Positions 1 through 9,258 of a stretch of 64,000 nucleotides of DNA are shown here, piece by piece. A program made the position numbers and the translations under genes. Location of the stretch: positions 496,001 through 560,000 of the forward strand of contig NZ_CP060397.1 of NCBI RefSeq assembly GCF_015840715.1, in the 5' to 3' direction. Under the pieces are notes generated by a model. It had not been told where the DNA came from. It saw only the letters and a list, made by a program, of their open reading frames with translations, and made no database searches. Every line of letters starts with the position of its first letter. The first letter of the stretch is position 1. Source of the stretch: Synechococcus sp. CBW1004 (GTDB lineage Bacteria > Cyanobacteriota > Cyanobacteriia > PCC-6307 > Cyanobiaceae).

Positions 1-753
1 CGTGCGTTCTGCGGCCTCGGCGATGCAGCCGGGCACATCCAGGTCACCGGCTCCATAGGCCAGGCGGACGGCGCCGCTGCTGCGTGGCTTGCGGCCGGCC
101 TCCTCGGCGCGGGCATAGAGGTAAAGGCTGGCGGTGGTGAGTGTCTGGTGACGACAGGCCCCCTCGCTGTTGAGGTAGATGCGCTCGCTGCGACGCTCCG
201 CCAGACCGTTGTACGGAACGGTGCCGATGGCGGGATGGCGTCCGAGCAGGTCGCGCTCGGCCTCCTTGAGTGTCTCGAGCAGGGTGAGGATTCCCTGGGG
301 TTCCCGCAGGGGCTGCTCGAGCTTCGGCAGCGGCGCCGTGGCCAGGGGTGAGAAGGCGGGGATGTCGTCGGGATTGCCGAAGCTGCTGGCCTCGTGGGCG
401 CCGGCCAGGGCACGGGCCAGGCCCGAAGGCGAGAGGTCGGAGGTGCTGGTGATCCCCACCAGGCCGTCGCTGTTCCAGACCCGCACCGTGATGGCGCTGC
501 GCTGCGCCCCCTTCATCTGCTTCGCCTCACCGCGGTCCACCTGCACGGAGGTGTCGGTGCTGCAGGCGGCACCCAGATCCCAGCGCTGGATGCCCTCCGC
601 GGCGGCGAGGCTCTCCAGCTGGCTGGCGAGGCCGGCGGGATCGAGGCCTCGGACTGCCGCTGAACCGTTCGGGCTCTGGGCGCTGGTGGGAGGAGTTGCG
701 GACACGGCGAGCATGGCGGCGTTGGCAGATCTGGATGGGGGAAAGGACTCCAT
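1..753 (-). CDS. tldE: TldE/PmbA-like metallopeptidase subunit (partial, C-terminus outside window)
   Basis: The ATG at 753 opens a frame that stays open to base 1, giving 251 residues of the N-terminal part. The segments TSVQVDRGEAKQMK and AITVRVWNSDGLVGITSTSD are typical of PmbA/TldE, which partners TldD in a zinc-dependent protease that trims modified peptides and unfolded chains. It starts two bases after the TldD stop, so the two subunits form a tight operon with tldD first. TldE itself normally carries no zinc site; the catalytic motif is in TldD. An alternative in-frame Met lies 13 codons downstream. The identity is inferred from family resemblance and the tldD neighbour. Confidence 0.88.
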   Translation of the reverse strand, partial: MESFPPSRSANAAMLAVSATPPTSAQSPNGSAAVRGLDPAGLASQLESLAAAEGIQRWDLGAACSTDTSVQVDRGEAKQMKGAQRSAITVRVWNSDGLVGITSTSDLSPSGLARALAGAHEASSFGNPDDIPAFSPLATAPLPKLEQPLREPQGILTLLETLKEAERDLLGRHPAIGTVPYNGLAERRSERIYLNSEGACRHQTLTTASLYLYARAEEAGRKPRSSGAVRLAYGAGDLDVPGCIAEAAERT

Positions 754-755
754 GC

Positions 756-2243
756 TCAGCGCCCCCCCACGGTGATGCTGTCGACCTTGATGTGGGGCTG
801 TCCGACGGTGACGAAGATGCTGCCGCTCACCGAACCGCAGAAACCGGCGGCCAGTTCGAGATCGTTGGCACACATCGAGATCCGGGGCATCACCTCCTTG
901 GCCTCACCGATCAGGGTGGCTCCCTTCACCGGGCGGCTCAGCTCGCCGTTCTCGATCCAGTAGCCCTCCTCGACCGCGAAGTTGAACTGACCGGTGGGCC
1001 CGACACTGCCGCCGCCCATCGACTTGCAGTAGAGACCCCGGTCGATCGAGGCGATCAGCTGAGCCGGGGAGTGCGGGCCGGCATCGATGTAGGTGTTGCG
1101 CATGCGGCTGGCGGCCGCGAAGGCATGGCTCTGGCGGCGGCCGCTGCCGGTGCGCGGATGGCCGGTGCGCAGTTCGCCGGCCCGGTCGCTGAGGAAGCCG
1201 CGCAGCACGCCGTTTTCAATCAGCACGGTGCGCTGCGGTTCCAGGCCTTCGTCATCCATCGCCAGCGAGCCGAAGGAGCCATCGCTGAGGCCTTCATCGA
1301 TGGCTGTCACCGCGGGGTGGGCGATGGTGTCGCCGATGCGTTCGGCGAAGGGGGTGGTGCCGCGCTCGACCTGGGTGGTTTCCAGCAGGTGCCCGCAGGC
1401 CTCATGGAAGATCACACCGCCGAAGCGGTTGGCCAGCACCACCGGGAACTGGCCGGCCTCGACATAGTCGGCGTAGAGCATCTGCCCGGCGCTATGGCAG
1501 AGATCAGCGGCAGCGGCATCGGCATCCCACTGGCGCAGGTCGTCGGGACGGTCGCTGGTGCCATACCGGCGGCCGAGGCTGGTGCGGTGGTCGCCATCGG
1601 CGGCCAACAGGCTGAGCCCAAGGGACTGATGCAGACGGATGTCGCGGGCGTGGGTGCCATCGCTGGCGGCCACCAGCACCTCCTGCCAGTCACGGGCGTA
1701 GCTGCCCCGTCGCGACTGCAGATGCTGGCCGTGGTGGAGCAGGCGATCGGTGCCACGCAGCAGGGCTTGGGTGGCTTCCGCCAGGGAGGGGCAACGGTCG
1801 AGCCAGGCTCCCTTGCCGCTGCCGTGATCCCGCAGATCGGGCAATCCCTCGAAGCCGGAACGACTGGTCGCCGCACCGCTGGGGCAGTGCAGGCCGAGCA
1901 TGCCCAGGGCCTGGGACAGGGCCTCCAGCAGCCCTGCCTCGCTGAGATCGTTCGTGGAGACGAAGCCGTCGCGGTGTCCCAGGAAGACGCGGATGCCGGC
2001 CCCCCTGCCGAAGGAGGGGGTGACGCTCGTGATCGCCTCCTGCTCGGCCAGCACGCCCAGATGATCGGTGCGCTCTAGGAACACCTCCACCAGGTCGGCT
2101 CCGGCCGCGCGTCCACGGTGCAGCAGCAGTTCGAGCAGATCCCGGCGCACCTCGGCGGCGAGTCCGGGGGTGAGGAGTTGGGTGGAAGACAAACCGTTCG
2201 GAGGCGATCGGGGCACCAGCGCGGATGGCTCCCGCTGGGGCAC
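756..2243 (-). CDS. tldD: TldD-family zinc metalloprotease
   Basis: This 495-residue protein carries the TldD signature HEACGH (an HExxxH site, near residue 277) followed by GSFGSLAMDDEG, which supplies the rest of the metal site. Length matches the family (about 480 residues). TldD with TldE forms a heterodimeric cytosolic protease that acts on small or unstructured polypeptides. The first about 25 residues are poorly conserved in appearance, so the true start could be slightly later. It is immediately upstream of tldE on the same strand with a two-base gap. No unusual residues were seen. Confidence 0.93.
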   Translation of the reverse strand: MPQREPSALVPRSPPNGLSSTQLLTPGLAAEVRRDLLELLLHRGRAAGADLVEVFLERTDHLGVLAEQEAITSVTPSFGRGAGIRVFLGHRDGFVSTNDLSEAGLLEALSQALGMLGLHCPSGAATSRSGFEGLPDLRDHGSGKGAWLDRCPSLAEATQALLRGTDRLLHHGQHLQSRRGSYARDWQEVLVAASDGTHARDIRLHQSLGLSLLAADGDHRTSLGRRYGTSDRPDDLRQWDADAAAADLCHSAGQMLYADYVEAGQFPVVLANRFGGVIFHEACGHLLETTQVERGTTPFAERIGDTIAHPAVTAIDEGLSDGSFGSLAMDDEGLEPQRTVLIENGVLRGFLSDRAGELRTGHPRTGSGRRQSHAFAAASRMRNTYIDAGPHSPAQLIASIDRGLYCKSMGGGSVGPTGQFNFAVEEGYWIENGELSRPVKGATLIGEAKEVMPRISMCANDLELAAGFCGSVSGSIFVTVGQPHIKVDSITVGGR

Positions 2244-2349
2244 TCAGCCTAGAAAGTCAGGCTGCCCTGACGGCTTTGCCACCATCGCCGGCTCCAGCCC
2301 AGCCTCCAGGCGGCCTCGTTCGCCAGGAGCGTGGGTTGGCTCTGACAGC

Positions 2350-2378
2350 AGAAAACCGGGTCCCATGGGGACCCGGTT
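2350..2378 (-). terminator. Intrinsic terminator downstream of acsF
   Basis: A perfect 11-bp inverted repeat (2354-2364 with 2368-2378, 3-base loop) is followed on the minus strand by TTTT (bases 2352-2355). It lies 67 bases beyond the acsF stop and before tldD, so it fits termination of the acsF transcript. Confidence 0.75.
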
Positions 2379-2444
2379 GCGGGTGACCGACGTGATGGAG
2401 TCGATGGACCCCGGAGATGGGGATGACGTTCGGGTTGGCCGCGC

Positions 2445-3551
2445 TCAGCGCACGGCGGGCTGGAACTGCTCGCTGCGGATCGGAGCCATCAGGAACAGCT
2501 TGGCCATCTCCAGGGCATTGGCCGTCCAGTAGGGGAGCTTGCGCAGCACCTTCAGAGGGGCGGGTGCGGTGCCCGCATCGGCCTCGCTGAGGGCGGCGTT
2601 GTTGCCCACCAGCCGCTCGAGACGGTCCCAGAACCGGGGGTTCTCGACATCGAGCACCACCGGGAACACGCGGGCAGACGTTTCGTTAGTTTTGCGGATC
2701 ACGGCCTTGTCGTACTCGCGGGCATCCAGCCCCAGGGCCTCATAGAACTCCTTGCGGGCCACGTCGCGCACGTACATGGTGGCGAAGACCGCCAGCAGGA
2801 AGAAGCGGCACCAGAGACGCGCCTTCCAGCCGCGAACGGTGTCGGGCTGGGCCTTCATCAGGGCGTCGAAGAAATCGCCATGACGGTTTTCATCCTGGCA
2901 CCAGTTCTCGAAGAAATTGAAGATCGGGAAGATCTTGCTCTCGGGATGCTTCTCGAGATGGCGGTAGATCATGATGTAACGCCAGTAGCCGATCTTCTCG
3001 GAGAGATAGGTGGCGTAGAAGATGTGTTCGGGGCTGAACTTGGTGTAGTTCTTGTTCGCGGTCAGGAAGCCCAGATCCAGCTGCAGACCGAAATCGGTCA
3101 TCGCCTTGTTCAGGAAGCCGGCGTGACGGGCTTCATCGCGGGCCATGTGGGCGAAGCACTCGGCCAGCAGGGGGTTCTTCTCCTTGATGCGGCGGCTGAG
3201 TTCCTTGTAGAGGAGGAAGCCGGAGAACTCGGAGGTGCAGCTCTGCTCCAGAAACTCGACGAAGACCTTGCGGGTCTCGGGGTCGAGCTTGTCGGCCGCG
3301 CCCTCGAACTCGTCGTTGCGGACGAAGTGGTGGCGGTTGTAGTCCTTGCGGAATTCCTCGCAGATCGCCTCCAGTTCCGCTTCGTTCGGCCGCAGATCCA
3401 TCGCGGCCATCGCGTCGAAGTCGGTGGTGTAGAAGCGGGGGGTGAGGATGGTGTCCTTCACAGGCTCCTTGATGGCTGGGCCCTCACCGCTGCCCTGCAG
3501 AGCGGGGTCCACAGCGGAGGGGCTCGCGGACAGGGTGGCGGGGGGAACCAT
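2445..3551 (-). CDS. acsF: Mg-protoporphyrin IX monomethyl ester (oxidative) cyclase, aerobic
   Basis: AcsF builds the fifth ring of chlorophyll, converting Mg-protoporphyrin IX monomethyl ester to protochlorophyllide with O2. The 368-residue product shows the paired di-iron motifs DEARHAGF (about residue 139) and DENRHGDFF (about residue 220), plus the conserved [13 protein letters not shown] stretch near the second one. The ATG at 3551 gives a length close to the usual 350-370; the frame is open 42 codons further upstream but that part looks non-coding. No strong Shine-Dalgarno is visible. A terminator lies downstream. A DUF2996 gene is upstream on the same strand after a 274-base gap. Confidence 0.95.
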   Translation of the reverse strand: MVPPATLSASPSAVDPALQGSGEGPAIKEPVKDTILTPRFYTTDFDAMAAMDLRPNEAELEAICEEFRKDYNRHHFVRNDEFEGAADKLDPETRKVFVEFLEQSCTSEFSGFLLYKELSRRIKEKNPLLAECFAHMARDEARHAGFLNKAMTDFGLQLDLGFLTANKNYTKFSPEHIFYATYLSEKIGYWRYIMIYRHLEKHPESKIFPIFNFFENWCQDENRHGDFFDALMKAQPDTVRGWKARLWCRFFLLAVFATMYVRDVARKEFYEALGLDAREYDKAVIRKTNETSARVFPVVLDVENPRFWDRLERLVGNNAALSEADAGTAPAPLKVLRKLPYWTANALEMAKLFLMAPIRSEQFQPAVR

Positions 3552-3825
3552 CGCAGACAGACAGTTGGCGTGGCGCCATCGTAGGCCGATCCCCGCCGCA
3601 GGCGGGCGGGTTGAGCACAGTCGTTGCAGGCTTCCTTGGCGGCAGGGCTGAGCAGGGGGGCAAGGGACAGACGACATCCCTCTCGTTACCGTGCCGGATG
3701 GCTGTGGCGGGGTGCCGCATCAACGAACGGGCCCGGGCACCGGTCTCAGCCGACAACGAGTCCCCGCTGCAAGCCCCCGACGTTCTGCCACTCAGCCGCC
3801 GCCGCAGGGGGCTTCAGGGCGGCCC

Positions 3826-4242
3826 TCAGTTGGGGCCCAGCCACTTCTGGCCGTTGAGGCGCTGCACCAGCCGTGACACGAGCAGCGCCAGGGTGGTCTT
3901 GCGCTCATCGATCAGGAACGACTCCAGCAGGCTGGGATCCCCACCACCCTCGCTGAGGGCGATGGTCTTGGCGGACTGAATGTCAGCCGTGGTGAAGCAC
4001 AGCCAGAAACGCTTGTCGCCGGGAAGGCTGCCGCAGACCATCCAGCAGTCGCTGCCGACCACCGGCATGGGGCCCTGGCTGAAGCTGAGTTCAGGAGCGG
4101 GGCCGCCATAGGCCTGAACCTCCTTGCTGAGGGCCGGCAGCAACAGTTCCGGCACGAATTCGGCGAAAGGCCGATCCTCCGGGGCCGGTGGCTTGGCCTT
4201 GGCGGGCTTCTCGGCGGCGGCGGTTGGTGCGGAGTCGGTCAC
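3826..4242 (-). CDS. DUF2996 family cyanobacterial protein
   Basis: This 138-residue protein has a short Ala/Pro/Lys-rich N-terminus and then a compact domain ending in LLVSRLVQRLNGQKWLGPN, the ending typical of cyanobacterial DUF2996 proteins, with SDCWMVCGS and ESFLIDERKTTLALL also matching. No function is established that I can name. No signal peptide or membrane segment is seen, so it is probably soluble. It sits between a membrane protein gene and acsF on the same strand, in a block related to photosynthesis and quinone biosynthesis. Confidence 0.88.
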   Translation of the reverse strand: MTDSAPTAAAEKPAKAKPPAPEDRPFAEFVPELLLPALSKEVQAYGGPAPELSFSQGPMPVVGSDCWMVCGSLPGDKRFWLCFTTADIQSAKTIALSEGGGDPSLLESFLIDERKTTLALLVSRLVQRLNGQKWLGPN

Positions 4243-4354
4243 CGGCGGGGGCCTCGGGACAGGAAGGCTGGAACTCTAGGCATGCCCTTCCGAGCAGGGG
4301 CCTCACCCGAACCCGATGGCGGCGCGGAGCAGCGGCGCCCTGGACCGGGGCGGC

Positions 4355-4912
4355 TCACCAGTCCTCTTCGTCCACGGCGTTCCAGTCGTCTTGGCTCTGC
4401 ATTCCATTCCCGGCGGAGGTCTCCGGCCGGACCGGAGCGGGGGAAGACGCTGCGGAGGCGGCCGAGGGGCCGCCGGACCCTGTCGGGGAGGAGAGCTGCG
4501 GCCGTCGCAGCACCCGGAACGGAACCGAAACGGTCGGCGCCGGTTCTCCCGGACTGCGCTCCGGACCTGCCTGGGGCCAGCCGTCCCACCCCGCCGCCGG
4601 GCGGAGGATCTCGTCGGTTTCCTCGGCACTGCCGGCGCTGCCGCGGCCGGTCGGCCCGTCCGGGGCGAACCAGGCTGGACTGGCGTCCTGCGGCTCCCGG
4701 ACGCTGCGACTGCGGGGGCGACGTCGTCCCTGGCGCAGGGCCAGGGCGGTGGCCGTGGCGCTCAACAGGGCTCCGCCGGCTCCCCCAGCGGCGAGCCAGA
4801 TCCCCAGGGGCAGGGCCGGCGAACGGCTGGTCAGCACCCGCACCGACACCAGCGGTCGCAGGTTGAGCACAGCGACCACCAGCACCGCCAGCAGGGGAGC
4901 CAGCAGAGGCAA
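4355..4912 (-). CDS. Conserved two-helix membrane protein, unknown function
   Basis: The product (185 residues) has two hydrophobic helices in its first 60 residues (LLAPLLAVLVVAVLNL and LGIWLAAGGAGGALLSATAT), then a long Pro/Ser/Gly-rich hydrophilic tail ending in an acidic DDWNAVDEEDW. The start used is TTG, because the frame upstream has no ATG, GTG or TTG before the first stop, although it stays open into ubiX with coding-like sequence; a CTG start inside the 64-base gap or in ubiX is possible. The pattern of LapA-like helices plus acidic tail recurs in picocyanobacteria. Function unknown. Confidence 0.65.
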   Translation of the reverse strand: MPLLAPLLAVLVVAVLNLRPLVSVRVLTSRSPALPLGIWLAAGGAGGALLSATATALALRQGRRRPRSRSVREPQDASPAWFAPDGPTGRGSAGSAEETDEILRPAAGWDGWPQAGPERSPGEPAPTVSVPFRVLRRPQLSSPTGSGGPSAASAASSPAPVRPETSAGNGMQSQDDWNAVDEEDW

Positions 4913-4976
4913 CAGCAGCAGGCGGCGCAGGAGGGTCAGGGCAGGAACGGCGCGTGGATGGAGAGGAATCGGGCGG

Positions 4977-5621
4977 TCAGCCGTGGGGGGCTGCAGCGTC
5001 GCTGCCGCGGACGGGGCCGTCCCAGCGACGCAGCGAGCCCAGCTCCAGCCCCAGGCTGTCGAACACCCGGATCACCAGAAAGTCCACCATCTCCTCGAGC
5101 GTTGTGGGCCTGTGATACCAGGCCGGTACCGGTGGGGCGATGCGGGCGCCGGCCTCGGCCAGGGCGGTGAGATTGCGCAGATGCACCAGATTCCAGGGGA
5201 GTTCCCGGGGAGCGATCACCAGCGGACGCCCCTCCTTCAGATGCACATCCGCCGCCCGTTCGATCAGATCGAGGGCCACACCGCTGGCGATCCGGCCCAC
5301 CGTGCCCATGCTCGCCGGCAGGATCACCATGCCCCGGGTCTGGAAGCTGCCGCTGGCGATCGCCGCCGCCTGGTCGTTCCAGCGATGGCAGCGCAGGCTC
5401 CCGGCGGAGGTGGCGCAGCGTTCCCGCCAGAAGCGCTCCTGGGCGTCGGGCTCACTGGGCACCCGCAACCCCAGCTCGGCCTGCCACACCCCGATGGCGC
5501 CACGGCTGGTGATCAGCTCGACGGGCTGATCATCCTCGAGCAGCAGTTGCAGGGCGCGCTGGGCCAGGGGCTGGGCCGAAGCCCCTGAGACCGCCAGCAC
5601 CACGGGGGATTGTGGAATCAT
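4977..5621 (-). CDS. ubiX: UbiX flavin prenyltransferase
   Basis: UbiX prenylates FMN to make the cofactor of UbiD-type decarboxylases, used in quinone head-group synthesis. The 214-residue protein begins with the UbiX pattern VVLAVSGASAQPLAQRAL and contains MVILPASMGTVGRIASGVALDLIERAADVHLKE and the RELPWNLVHLRN segment that lines the active site. Length is normal (about 200). It starts 8 bases after the stop of the RNase II-like gene, so the two are probably co-transcribed. Confidence 0.93.
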   Translation of the reverse strand: MIPQSPVVLAVSGASAQPLAQRALQLLLEDDQPVELITSRGAIGVWQAELGLRVPSEPDAQERFWRERCATSAGSLRCHRWNDQAAAIASGSFQTRGMVILPASMGTVGRIASGVALDLIERAADVHLKEGRPLVIAPRELPWNLVHLRNLTALAEAGARIAPPVPAWYHRPTTLEEMVDFLVIRVFDSLGLELGSLRRWDGPVRGSDAAAPHG

Positions 5622-5629
5622 CGTGGACT

Positions 5630-7927
5630 TCAGTCCTCCTCGCGGTCATCCGCAGGCTCATCTCCGGCATCTGAGCCTTCGCCGTCACCTGGCTCCTCCG
5701 TGATCTCCGGCAGCACCACCGCCAGATCGATCTGGTGGCGCAGGGCATCGACCTTCTGGATCTCCACCTCGACCGGATCCCCGACCAGGAACGTGCGCCG
5801 GAACTTGCGGCCCACCAGGCGGTTCTGGCGGGACCGGTACTCGTACCAGTCGTCCTTGAGGGAGCTGACATGCACCAGGCCCTCCACGTTGGACGGAGGC
5901 ACCTCGACGAAGAAGCCGTAGCTCTGCACGCCGCTGATCACACCGGGGAGGATCTGGCCCACCAACGGTTCGGCCGCGCGGGCCTGGGCCATCGCCAGGA
6001 GGTCATCCTGAAACTCCTGCAGCACCCGCTGGCGCCCGTTCAGTCGCTGTACCAGGCCGTGCTGCAGACCCTGCTGGTACGGCGTCAGCTGGGAGGGAAC
6101 CAACAGAGCCCAGTCGATGCTGCCATGGCAGCTGTCGGAGGCGATGTCGGCCGAGGTCTTGTGGCGCACGGTGGGACGATCCTTGCCCTCGCTCAACAGG
6201 GTGACCAGCAACTGCTGATTCCAGAGATCCGCGTAATGGAGCGATGGGCAGGCCCAGGGTGCGAAGGCCTGATCCTCTCCGGCGAGCGCATTGGGTCCGG
6301 GCTCCTCCGTGAGCAGCGCGGGCCGCAGGCTGTCCCGCAACAGCTGCTGCAGGGCCCGTTTGCGGTCGGTGCCGGCGAAGGCCGCCGCCAGTTCCGCCGC
6401 GCTGGCGTTGCCCTCGGCGGAGAGCTCCATCGGGATTTCAAGCGCCAGGGCCGCCTTGGCCACTTCATTGATCTCGGCCGGATCGGCGGGCGGCTGCATC
6501 ACGAACAGGCCCGGCAGCCCAAGGGCGGCGAAATGGCGCCCCAGTGCCCGGTGCGCCAGCAGCACGGCCTCGCGCAACAGGGCCATCGGATCGTTGGCAG
6601 GCAGCTCCACGAGCCAGCCCTGCCGGGAGGCCTCAGGGGTTCCGCAGCGCAGATCGCCCAGGGCGTCGAGCGGCGGCAGCGCCAGATCCAGGTCGATCGA
6701 GCCGGCCGCAAGCCGTGTCTGGCGCAGCCGGTCGGACAGGGCCAGGAGCTGCTCGATCAGGCCGAGATGCTCCTTGAGGCCCTTGAGGGCGGCCGGCAGG
6801 GTGCGGGAGCGGGGATTGCGCTCCTGGAGCGCCTGCAGCTCCGCCTGCTCCAGAGTGGCTGCGGGGCGGATCCGACTGAGGCAGAACCGGTAGTGCTCCA
6901 GCTGCCCCTCGGCGGTGAGATCCAGGGCCACGGAGACCGCCTCCTGCTCCTTGCCGACCTGGAAGGCGGCCGCCTTCGTCAGAGCGGGCGGCAGCAGCGG
7001 CAGCCAGCGGCGACCGGCACAGATGGCGTCGGCCTGATCGCGCAGCCAGCCATCGAGGGCGCTGCCCAGGCTGAGCCTCTCCGCCACCGCGGGACTGTGC
7101 AGCCAGAGGCGGTGGCCACCCTCAGGCCGCTCCTCCAGTGACACCGCCGGCAGGAAGGGGGCTTCCTGACCGCTCCAGGCCAGTGGCAGCAGAGCAGGCA
7201 GGGCGGTGAGATCGGTGCGGTTCCGCTCCGAGGGCGTGCGGAGCGTGGCCTTCGGGGGCGCGGGGCGCTCATGCAGGTGGTGCTTGGTGAGCAGCAGGTC
7301 GAGATCCGCCTCTTCGCCGCCATGCACCGGCAGGCTCCGCACCACGTGCCCCTCGGGAGCGAACTGGGCGACGGGGAAGCGATCGATCACCACCTCCACC
7401 ACAGACTCCTGGGCTGGCTCGAGATGGCCCGCGTCCGCTTCAGGAAGCTCCACGGTGGTGAGCAGACGGTCGTCGAGTGGGATCGCCACAAGCCGCTCCT
7501 CCTGCCGTTCCACCTGGGCCAGCAGGCTGGCGGTGCAGCGTTCGAGGATGCACTGCACACCACCCTCGGGAGACCGTCTCCGTCCCCCCTCCCGGGTGAT
7601 GCGCACGAGCACGCGGTCGCCGTTCCAGGCGTGATTGAGCTGATGATCCCGGATGTAGATGTCCTCGCCGCCGTCATCGCGCAGGGCGAAGCAGAAGCCC
7701 TTGCTCGAGCAGCGCAGCCGGGCCGGGATCAGTTCGTCGTTCGCCTGACGGATCAGGCCTGCCTCGTTCTCCTGAATCAGGTCGAGGCGGAGCATGGCGT
7801 CGAGCCCGATGCGCAGCTCCTGTTTCTCCTCGGCGCTGCTCAGGCCCAGCGCCTTCTCGAGCCTGCTGAGCTGAACCACCTCGTCGCTGGAGAGCTGATC
7901 GAGAAGATCGGCGACCGTGAACTTCAT
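5630..7927 (-). CDS. RNase II/RNB-like protein with degenerate catalytic site and S1 domain
   Basis: The ATG at 7927 (MKFTVADLLDQL) gives 765 residues; the frame is open upstream but looks non-coding. Order: N-terminal winged-helix-like segment (1-70), cold-shock-type RNA-binding part (FCFALRDDGGEDIYI, VLVRITREGG), RNB-like domain, and a C-terminal S1 domain (GVISGVQSYGFFVEV, GLVHVSSLKDDWYEY). In active RNase II the RNB entry reads IDP.x.A.D.DDA, with four metal-binding Asp. Here the aligned stretch is LAWSGQEAPFLPAVSLEE, with none of these Asp. So RNA binding is likely but hydrolysis is doubtful. Annotators commonly call it VacB or RNase II. An acidic tail (GDGEGSDAGDEPADDREED) ends it. Confidence 0.88.
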   Translation of the reverse strand: MKFTVADLLDQLSSDEVVQLSRLEKALGLSSAEEKQELRIGLDAMLRLDLIQENEAGLIRQANDELIPARLRCSSKGFCFALRDDGGEDIYIRDHQLNHAWNGDRVLVRITREGGRRRSPEGGVQCILERCTASLLAQVERQEERLVAIPLDDRLLTTVELPEADAGHLEPAQESVVEVVIDRFPVAQFAPEGHVVRSLPVHGGEEADLDLLLTKHHLHERPAPPKATLRTPSERNRTDLTALPALLPLAWSGQEAPFLPAVSLEERPEGGHRLWLHSPAVAERLSLGSALDGWLRDQADAICAGRRWLPLLPPALTKAAAFQVGKEQEAVSVALDLTAEGQLEHYRFCLSRIRPAATLEQAELQALQERNPRSRTLPAALKGLKEHLGLIEQLLALSDRLRQTRLAAGSIDLDLALPPLDALGDLRCGTPEASRQGWLVELPANDPMALLREAVLLAHRALGRHFAALGLPGLFVMQPPADPAEINEVAKAALALEIPMELSAEGNASAAELAAAFAGTDRKRALQQLLRDSLRPALLTEEPGPNALAGEDQAFAPWACPSLHYADLWNQQLLVTLLSEGKDRPTVRHKTSADIASDSCHGSIDWALLVPSQLTPYQQGLQHGLVQRLNGRQRVLQEFQDDLLAMAQARAAEPLVGQILPGVISGVQSYGFFVEVPPSNVEGLVHVSSLKDDWYEYRSRQNRLVGRKFRRTFLVGDPVEVEIQKVDALRHQIDLAVVLPEITEEPGDGEGSDAGDEPADDREED

Positions 7928-8432
7928 CGGAGTCGGGTGGGGAATCGGGACAGAGGGGAAGCGTTGGTGACGGCAGGCAGCCCCGGCTGCCGGGATGTCG
8001 CTGGGCGATGGGACGGATTGAACCGGACCGGCGGCCGGGATCCTGGTTGCGGACCCAACCGCTGAATCCGCCGACCAGGCCGTCAGATCCGCTGAGCCAA
8101 GTCCGTGGGTTGACGAAGCCGGAACGGGCCCGGCTCTGTGGGCTGAGAGCCCGGCGTGGCCTGTCTCGAGTGGACATGCCCTGCGAAGCCGGCGATCCGG
8201 GATGGCCGGGATCCGTGACTCCCCTGAAGGAGCGCCGGGGCGTCCGACGGTCGAACAGCCCATCGGGATGCTCCCTGGACCTCCCCGCTTGTCGACAGAA
8301 CCCACCGATCAGGATCGGCAGGGCTCGCCGCATCGCGACCTGGCATCCGTGCAGAACTGCCAAGGGCGCCGCCGGCGCGGTCAACGGGATGGACCGTCGT
8401 CAGGTGCAACGTTGCGGGGTGTGTGGCCGACT
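7928..8432. other. 505-base stretch without a recognised gene
   Basis: This lies between the RNase II-like start and the end of the half-size GDT1 gene, so it must hold the promoter of the RNase II-like operon. The open frames across it (both strands) have biased Arg/Pro/Gly composition and no family resemblance. I looked for rpsR/rpmG, which often precede the RNase II gene in cyanobacteria, and for a tRNA, and found neither. Confidence 0.5.
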
Positions 8433-8744
8433 TTAGGGATCGGTCGCCTCGCCGTCCTCTGCCTCCGCCTCGGCCTGAAGCGACCGCTGGATCAGGCGGG
8501 CGCCGAGAACGAGGAAGCCCACCGAAGCAGCCAGCTGCAGCGCGTCGGTCGGGATCACGCTGGACAGGGAGCCACCGGCTGCAGCCCCCACGAGGCTGGC
8601 CAGGACCAGGGCACAGGCACTGCCGGCGAACACGGCACCGGGACGGTTGGAGGTGCCGCTGATGCTCACGATCGCCAGTTGCGTCTTGTCGCCCAGCTCG
8701 GCCAGAAAGACGGTGAAGAACGTCGAGACCAGCAGGGCAACCAT
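8433..8744 (-). CDS. Half-size GDT1/TMEM165 (UPF0016) cation transporter subunit
   Basis: This 103-residue protein has three hydrophobic helices and a single copy of the E-x-G-D-K-T signature (ELGDKT, residues 16-21). The GDT1/TMEM165 family moves Ca2+ or Mn2+ across membranes; most members have two such repeats, and a half-size protein must pair with a partner. The partner is almost surely the adjacent 152-residue paralogue, 55 bases upstream on the same strand. The short charged tail (EAEAEDGEATDP) is probably cytosolic. The ion specificity cannot be told from sequence. Confidence 0.88.
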   Translation of the reverse strand: MVALLVSTFFTVFLAELGDKTQLAIVSISGTSNRPGAVFAGSACALVLASLVGAAAGGSLSSVIPTDALQLAASVGFLVLGARLIQRSLQAEAEAEDGEATDP

Positions 8745-8799
8745 GGCTTGGGCGTTCGCGAGGGGGCGGTGGGCAGGGGGAGAGCGGGGGCTGTCCGCC

Positions 8800-9258
8800 T
8801 CAGCCGCTGGGAACGGAGAGGGCGGCGGGAGCCAGCTGAAGCATCGCCTGACGGCCCAGCCACAGCCCGAGAACGACCATCAGCACCCCGGCTCCGCGCT
8901 CGAGCTGCTGGGGTGCCATCAGCCTGGACAGCCAGCGGCCCAGCACCACGCCCACCAGGCTGGAACTGATCAGCGCGAGGGAGGCCCCGACGAACACGAC
9001 CGCGGGCCGTCCCGATTCCGCCGACAGCAGCAGTGCCGCCAGCTGGGTCTTGTCCCCCAGCTCGGCCAGGAACACGGTCGTCGCGGTGGACAGGAAGACG
9101 GTCAGCCAGGCCTGCGAGGCCCCCGGCTGCTGCTCCGGAGCAGCCGGCTCCACGGTGGCGACGCCCTCCGGTTGCGTGTCGGCGGTCTCCTCCACCAGGG
9201 GCGAACCTGTCGCGGCCTCAGGCTCCTGGCCGCTGACATCGGGGCGTGAAGCGCTCAT
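8800..9258 (-). CDS. Half-size GDT1/TMEM165 (UPF0016) cation transporter subunit with N-terminal extension
   Basis: This 152-residue protein has one ELGDKT motif (residues 66-71) on the first of three membrane helices, preceded by a hydrophilic Glu/Pro-rich extension of about 50 residues. It overlaps the stop of the upstream YkgJ gene by ATGA and is followed by the second half-size GDT1 gene, so the three are one operon. The two halves together would rebuild the two-repeat GDT1 fold. A single-chain GDT1 protein is also present at 59111-59764. Confidence 0.9.
   Translation of the reverse strand: MSASRPDVSGQEPEAATGSPLVEETADTQPEGVATVEPAAPEQQPGASQAWLTVFLSTATTVFLAELGDKTQLAALLLSAESGRPAVVFVGASLALISSSLVGVVLGRWLSRLMAPQQLERGAGVLMVVLGLWLGRQAMLQLAPAALSVPSG

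Noticed and set aside
696..2078. Long plus-strand open frame of 460 codons
   Set aside because: It is antisense to tldD, whose product has clear family motifs; the plus-strand product is Gly/Ala/Gln-rich with no domain.
5735..7141. 468-codon plus-strand frame
   Set aside because: Shadow of the RNase II-like gene in high-GC DNA; composition is Gly/Gln/Leu-rich and shows no family.
7991..8050. GGTTCAATCC-like sequence on the minus strand, as in a tRNA T-loop
   Set aside because: The flanking bases do not form a T-stem and no acceptor or anticodon arm is present.
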